Positions 14,716 to 18,110 of a DNA stretch of 18,110 bases are shown in pieces. This DNA comes from Vicinamibacteria bacterium (GTDB taxonomy: Bacteria; Acidobacteriota; Vicinamibacteria; Vicinamibacterales; UBA2999). Both the position numbers and the translations under genes were made by a program. Positions within the stretch are counted from its first letter, which is position 1. Each line of letters begins with the position of its first letter. The stretch spans positions 1 through 18,110 of the forward strand of contig JAICQE010000082.1 in NCBI GenBank assembly GCA_025938035.1, written 5' to 3'. The notes under the pieces were generated by a model. The model did not search any database and was not told the DNA's origin. It saw only the letters and a program-made list of their open reading frames with translations.

Positions 14716-14739
14716 GGTCCGCCTGAAGGCGGACACTAC
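14716..14739 (-). repeat. 24-bp palindromic intergenic repeat, copy 2
   Basis: This is an identical reverse-strand copy of the 24-bp element at 763-786, with the same 7-bp stem and 4-base loop (TGAA on the plus strand). It fills half of the 51 bases between the MltB stop and the carrier start, so it lies in the carrier leader if the two genes are co-transcribed. It could modulate the transcript by forming a hairpin there. Confidence 0.85.
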
Positions 14740-14746
14740 GACGACG

Positions 14747-15769
14747 CTACTGCAGGCGATCCGCCAGCATCGCGACCGAGAGCGCGTAGTAGTGCGCGCA
14801 GTTGTAGCCGAGCAGCGCCTCGTAGTTCCGGTAGACGAGGAACGTGTGGCCGTCGCCGGTCGTGACGAGGCTCGCGTCCATGTTGGCCGCCGGCAGCCGC
14901 CTGCCATTGGCGCGCACGACGCCCCACTTCGTCCACTCCGACAGCTTCTTCGGCTCCGTCATGTTGCGGATCGCGAAACAGCCTTCGTTCCGCATTTCCA
15001 CGCCGGCCTCGGCGATTTGTTTCCGGGCCGCGTCCGGGACGCGCACCTCCCGGCCCCACGTTTCGCCTTTCTGCCAGCCGTAGCCTTTCAGATAGTTGGC
15101 GATCGAGGCCAGCGCGTCCGGCACGGACTTCCAGATGTCGCGCCTGCCGTCCTTGTCGAAGTCGACGGCGTATTTCAGGTAGCTGGAGGGCATGAACTGG
15201 GTCTGTCCCATCGCGCCCGCCCACGACCCGGTCATGTTTTTGGCCTCGATATGCTTCCGCTCCACCATCGTCAGCGCGTCGAACAGTTCGCCGCGGAAGA
15301 AGGATGCGCGGCGCGGCTCCCAGGCAAGCGTCGCGAGGGCGCGGAAGATCGGCTCACGGCCCGTGACCCGGCCGAAGCGGCTTTCCATCCCCCAGATGGA
15401 AAGGACGAACCGCCGCTGGACGCCGTATTCCTTTTCGATGCGTGAGAGCAGGGCCCGGTGTTCTTTCGCTTGAGCGCGGCCGCGATTGACGACCGTTCTG
15501 GTAATTCGGGTGGACAGGTAACGATCGAGGCCGGGGCTGAGCTCTGCCTGGCTGCGGTCCGCCTGGATGACTCGTGGCAGCGGCTCGATGCCGACCAGGG
15601 TGTCTTCGATCAGCGTTTCGTTGAATCCGCGCCCGTTCGCTTCACGGATGAGCTCAGCCAGCCAGACGTCGAACGGGACTGCCGGCTCCGCCGGAGCGGG
15701 CGGGGACTGTGCGGTGACGATCCCCGCGAGCGCGGCCAGAAGAGAAGTGACGAGCAGAGTCTTGCGCAT
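14747..15769 (-). CDS. Lytic murein transglycosylase, MltB type (GH103)
   Basis: The protein has 340 aa: signal peptide 1-20 (ending VTA), then the SLT_2/GH103 domain. IWGMESRFG includes the catalytic Glu at residue 129, and GAMGQTQFMPSSYLKYAVDFDKDG is the conserved substrate-groove block followed by an Asp-rich turn, split here by ordinary residues. It lacks the C-terminal peptidoglycan-binding domain of some relatives, ending soon after YNCAHYYALSVAMLADRL. There is no lipobox, so it is periplasmic and soluble rather than a lipoprotein. I chose ATG 15769 as it gives a normal signal peptide; ATG 15784 or a start at 15838 would add residues encoded by repeats. It cleaves peptidoglycan glycan strands to 1,6-anhydro ends. 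Confidence 0.9.
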   Translation of the reverse strand: MRKTLLVTSLLAALAGIVTAQSPPAPAEPAVPFDVWLAELIREANGRGFNETLIEDTLVGIEPLPRVIQADRSQAELSPGLDRYLSTRITRTVVNRGRAQAKEHRALLSRIEKEYGVQRRFVLSIWGMESRFGRVTGREPIFRALATLAWEPRRASFFRGELFDALTMVERKHIEAKNMTGSWAGAMGQTQFMPSSYLKYAVDFDKDGRRDIWKSVPDALASIANYLKGYGWQKGETWGREVRVPDAARKQIAEAGVEMRNEGCFAIRNMTEPKKLSEWTKWGVVRANGRRLPAANMDASLVTTGDGHTFLVYRNYEALLGYNCAHYYALSVAMLADRLQ

Positions 15770-15793
15770 ACGGGGTACAGCCATTATCGGACG

Positions 15794-15840
15794 CAACCAC
15801 GAACGGCCGACCACCAACCACCGACCACTAACCACCAACC
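15794..15840. repeat. 7-bp degenerate tandem repeat (YRACCAC)
   Basis: About 6.7 units of a 7-bp YRACCAC repeat run from 15794 to 15840, with one poor unit at 15801-15807. It lies in the divergent promoter region between the mltB-like gene and the iron-sulfur subunit gene. Its minus-strand translation produces the Val/Gly/Trp-rich extension that I excluded from the transglycosylase. Confidence 0.7.
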
Positions 15841-15921
15841 TTGCTTTTTGCCCCCCTCCCGCCGTCTAATAATCCGTCGCCCGTCAGCGGCGATCTTCCT
15901 TTCCTACTGAGAGTTAACGCT

Positions 15922-16419
15922 ATGCCATTCACCTTGAACGTGAACGGGAAAGCCACAACGGTGGACGTCCCCGGAGACATGCCCCTCCTGTGGGTGCTGC
16001 GAGATGTGCTGAGCCTGAAGGGCACCAAGTTCGGATGCGGCATCGGCGCCTGCGGTGCGTGCACCGTTCACCTGCGTGGGCGGGCGGTACGGTCGTGCTC
16101 GACGCCCGTTTCAACCGTCGGCAACGCCGCGATCACGACGATCGAAGGGCTGTCGGCCAACGGTAACCATCCGCTGCAGATCGCATGGCAGGAGCTCGAC
16201 GTGCCGCAGTGCGGTTACTGCCAGTCCGGCCAGATCATGTCGGCCGCGGCGCTGCTGGCGACGAATCCCAAGCCGTCTGATGCCGACATCAACAGGGCGA
16301 TGGACGGTAATTTGTGCCGGTGCGGCACGTACGTCCGCATTCGCGCGGCGATTCACCAGGCCGCCCGCGGACCCGTTCGCGACACGCAGACCGCGTCGGC
16401 GCGCGGCGCGGCGGAGTAG
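15922..16419 (+). CDS. iorA: [2Fe-2S] small subunit of an IorAB-type molybdenum hydroxylase
   Basis: The protein has 165 aa. The N-terminal plant-type [2Fe-2S] site has Cys 39, 44, 47 and 59 ([14 protein letters not shown], then RSCS). The C-terminal helical [2Fe-2S] domain has Cys 97, 100, 132 and 134 (QCGYCQSGQ and NLCRCGTY). This two-domain arrangement is that of the small subunit of isoquinoline 1-oxidoreductase and related xanthine-oxidase-family enzymes; it relays electrons from the molybdenum centre. I chose ATG 15922, after GAGAG, because the domain starts there and upstream in-frame residues look like noise. The large subunit follows 9 bases later. The gene symbol follows the family and the true substrate is not established. 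Confidence 0.9.
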   Translation: MPFTLNVNGKATTVDVPGDMPLLWVLRDVLSLKGTKFGCGIGACGACTVHLRGRAVRSCSTPVSTVGNAAITTIEGLSANGNHPLQIAWQELDVPQCGYCQSGQIMSAAALLATNPKPSDADINRAMDGNLCRCGTYVRIRAAIHQAARGPVRDTQTASARGAAE

Positions 16420-16428
16420 GGAGGAGCC

Positions 16429-18110
16429 ATGACTAAAGCACCAGTGACTCGCCGCTCCTTCATCAAGATCACCGCTCTTGCCGGCGGCGGAATGGTCGTC
16501 GCCTTCAACGTCGACGATCTGTTCGCGCAACGCGGTGGCGGTCCGGGCGGCCCCGGTGGACCGCAGGCAATGGCCTTCGTCAAGTTCACGCCCGAGGGCA
16601 AGGTGATCATCGTCGGCAAGAACCCTGAGGTTGGTCAGGGCGTCAAGACCGAGCTGCCGATGATCATTGCCGACGAGCTCGATGTGGACTGGCGCAGCGT
16701 CGTCGTCGAGCAGGCTGACGCGGATCAGGCCAAGTACGGTCAGCAGCTGGCAGCGGGCAGCTTCACGACGCCGCAAAACTGGACGCCGATGCGGCAGGTT
16801 GGCGCCGCCGTCCGGCAGATGTTCATTGCCGCCGCGGCAGCGCGGTGGAACGTTCCGGCGACCGAGCTGACGACCACTCCGGACGTCACAGCCCAGGGCG
16901 GGGCGCGCGTGCAGCACGCCGCCAGCAAGCGCACGGCGAGTTATCTCGAGCTGGCTGGCGAGGCCGCGAAGTTGCCGGTGCCCGCGCTGGCGACCGTGCC
17001 GCTCAAGGATCCGAAGGACTACAAGATCATCGGCAAGCCGACTCCGGGCGTGGATACCCCGGCCGTCGTCACCGGCAAGCCGATTTTCAGCATCGACTTC
17101 ACGCTGCCGGGCATGCTCTACGCCGTCTACCAGAAAGCGCCTGTCTTCGGCGCGAAGGTGGCGACCGCGAACGTGGACGAGATCAAGAAGCTCCCTGGGG
17201 TCAAGGACGCGTTTGTCCTCGAGGGCGGAACCGATCTCACGACGCTGCTTCCAGGCGTGGCCATCGTCGCCGACAGCTGGTATCAGGCGAACCAGGCTCG
17301 TAAGCAGCTGAAGGTCACGTGGGCGGATCACCCGACGAAGGCGCAGAGCAGCGCCGGCTTCCAGGCGAAGGCCGACGAGCTCGGCAAGGCAGCGCTGGCA
17401 CAGCCGCAGGGTCAGGCGCCGCAGGGTGCGACAGGCTGGCGCAAGGACGGGGACGTCGCCGCCGCGCTGGCGCAGCCGGGTGTGAAGACGGTTGAAGCCA
17501 ACTACATGTATCCGTTCATTCCGCATGCCCCGCTCGAGCCCGAGAACTGCGCCGCGCAGTTGAAGGACGGCAAGCTCGAGTTGTGGGCGCCGACGCAGAT
17601 GCCGGGTCCGGCGCTTGGCGTCGCGGCCAATGCATCTGGCCTCCCGCAGACTGCCATCACGCTGCACATCATGAAGACGGGCGGCGGATTCGGCCGGCGG
17701 CTGACCAACGACTTCGTCGCGGAAGCGACGGCGATCGCGAAGCAGATGAGCCCGACGCCGATCAAGCTGCTGTGGACCCGTGAGGACGACATGGCTCACG
17801 AGTTCTACCGCCCGGCGGGCTACCACTACATGAAGGGCGGCGTCGACGCGAACGGCAAGCTGATCGCGTGGCGCGATCATCACGTGACGTTCGGTCCGCC
17901 GTCGGGTCCGCAGCGCTACGCCGGCTTCGCGAACATCAACGGCGCGCAGGAGTTCCCCGCCCGCTTCGTTCAGAACTACGAGTTCGGCGACTCGATCATC
18001 GGCGCGCTCGGCGTGCCGGTGGGGGCGCTGCGGGCACCAGGAAGCAACGCGTTCTCGTTCGTGTTCCAGAGCTTCCTCGACGAGCTGGCACATGCCGCCG
18101 GCAAGGACCC
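16429..18110 (+). CDS. iorB: Molybdopterin large subunit, IorB type, Tat-exported (3' truncated by window)
   Basis: Only about 560 residues are present; family members are roughly 700-750, so the end lies outside the window. The N-terminus carries a Tat signal, TRRSFIK at 7-13, then a hydrophobic helix, so the complex is folded in the cytoplasm and exported with its small subunit. Gly/Pro/Arg-rich linker residues follow at about 36-46. GGGFGRR at 418-424 and GALRAPGSNAFSFVFQSFLDE, split by few changes, are molybdopterin-contact segments of the aldehyde-oxidase/IorB group. GGAGG lies six bases before the ATG. The pair oxidises an aldehyde or N-heterocycle; substrate unknown. Confidence 0.93.
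   Translation, partial: MTKAPVTRRSFIKITALAGGGMVVAFNVDDLFAQRGGGPGGPGGPQAMAFVKFTPEGKVIIVGKNPEVGQGVKTELPMIIADELDVDWRSVVVEQADADQAKYGQQLAAGSFTTPQNWTPMRQVGAAVRQMFIAAAAARWNVPATELTTTPDVTAQGGARVQHAASKRTASYLELAGEAAKLPVPALATVPLKDPKDYKIIGKPTPGVDTPAVVTGKPIFSIDFTLPGMLYAVYQKAPVFGAKVATANVDEIKKLPGVKDAFVLEGGTDLTTLLPGVAIVADSWYQANQARKQLKVTWADHPTKAQSSAGFQAKADELGKAALAQPQGQAPQGATGWRKDGDVAAALAQPGVKTVEANYMYPFIPHAPLEPENCAAQLKDGKLELWAPTQMPGPALGVAANASGLPQTAITLHIMKTGGGFGRRLTNDFVAEATAIAKQMSPTPIKLLWTREDDMAHEFYRPAGYHYMKGGVDANGKLIAWRDHHVTFGPPSGPQRYAGFANINGAQEFPARFVQNYEFGDSIIGALGVPVGALRAPGSNAFSFVFQSFLDELAHAAGKD

Noticed and set aside
15770..15838. Upstream extension of the lytic transglycosylase
   Set aside because: The extra residues come mainly from the 7-bp repeat, and a normal signal peptide begins at 15769.
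16111..18093. 660-residue minus-strand ORF opposite the iorA/iorB genes
   Set aside because: It is Arg/Leu/His-rich with no recognisable domain and is fully explained by high GC and the two strong genes on the plus strand.

Overview
The window is GC-rich chromosomal DNA, densely coding on both strands. The gene families fit a soil Acidobacteriota, most likely Vicinamibacteria. The main pointers are a TIGR03435-family secreted protein, a DUF6152-like secreted protein with an LPxTA-type C-terminal tail, a TonB receptor with an N-terminal carboxypeptidase-regulatory-like domain, an IorAB-type molybdoenzyme, and many short palindromic or tandem intergenic repeats. The taxonomic call is inference from gene content; no rRNA or other marker gene is present.

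Layout. At 27-587 (-) is a small P-loop NTPase. A 378-base gap (648-1025) holds a palindromic repeat and an inverted repeat that could be an operator. At 1026-5015 (+) is an iron-uptake pair: a PepSY-TM membrane protein and a TonB-dependent siderophore-type receptor. At 5020-8388 are exported proteins of poorly known role: DUF6152-like (-), a small secreted protein (+), a TPR protein (-) and a TIGR03435 protein (-). At 8493-8963 (+) is a SnoaL/NTF2-like protein. At 8960-12061 (-) is a very large FAD/Fe-S 2-hydroxyacid dehydrogenase of the YdiJ or GlcD-GlcF fusion type, divergent from a serine/alanine-glyoxylate aminotransferase at 12161-13312 (+). A MatC-like dicarboxylate carrier (13421-14695, -) and an MltB-type lytic transglycosylase (14747-15769, -) follow. 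At 15922-18110 (+) are the small [2Fe-2S] subunit and the Tat-exported molybdopterin subunit of an isoquinoline 1-oxidoreductase-like dehydrogenase; the second is cut by the window edge.

How the genes may work together. The receptor and PepSY-TM protein plausibly import and reduce or release a ferric chelate. The oxidase and aminotransferase could convert a 2-hydroxyacid such as glycolate to glyoxylate and then to glycine; the MatC-like carrier may bring in organic acids. The last two genes form a periplasmic molybdenum hydroxylase.

The most unusual content is the repeats on and in the 2-hydroxyacid oxidase gene. A perfectly phased 9-bp tandem repeat occurs as two arrays in opposite orientation, one on each side of the gene. 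One array encodes a 43-residue Asn-Asp-Pro C-terminal tail that ends on a stop shared with the neighbouring gene. The other fills the divergent promoter region and supplies the aminotransferase ATG. Two palindromic elements also lie in frame inside the coding sequence; one of 63 bp can fold into a three-way cruciform with complementary loops. Related palindromes sit between genes at 763-786 and 14716-14739, and other repeat types lie at 13331-13424 and 15794-15840.
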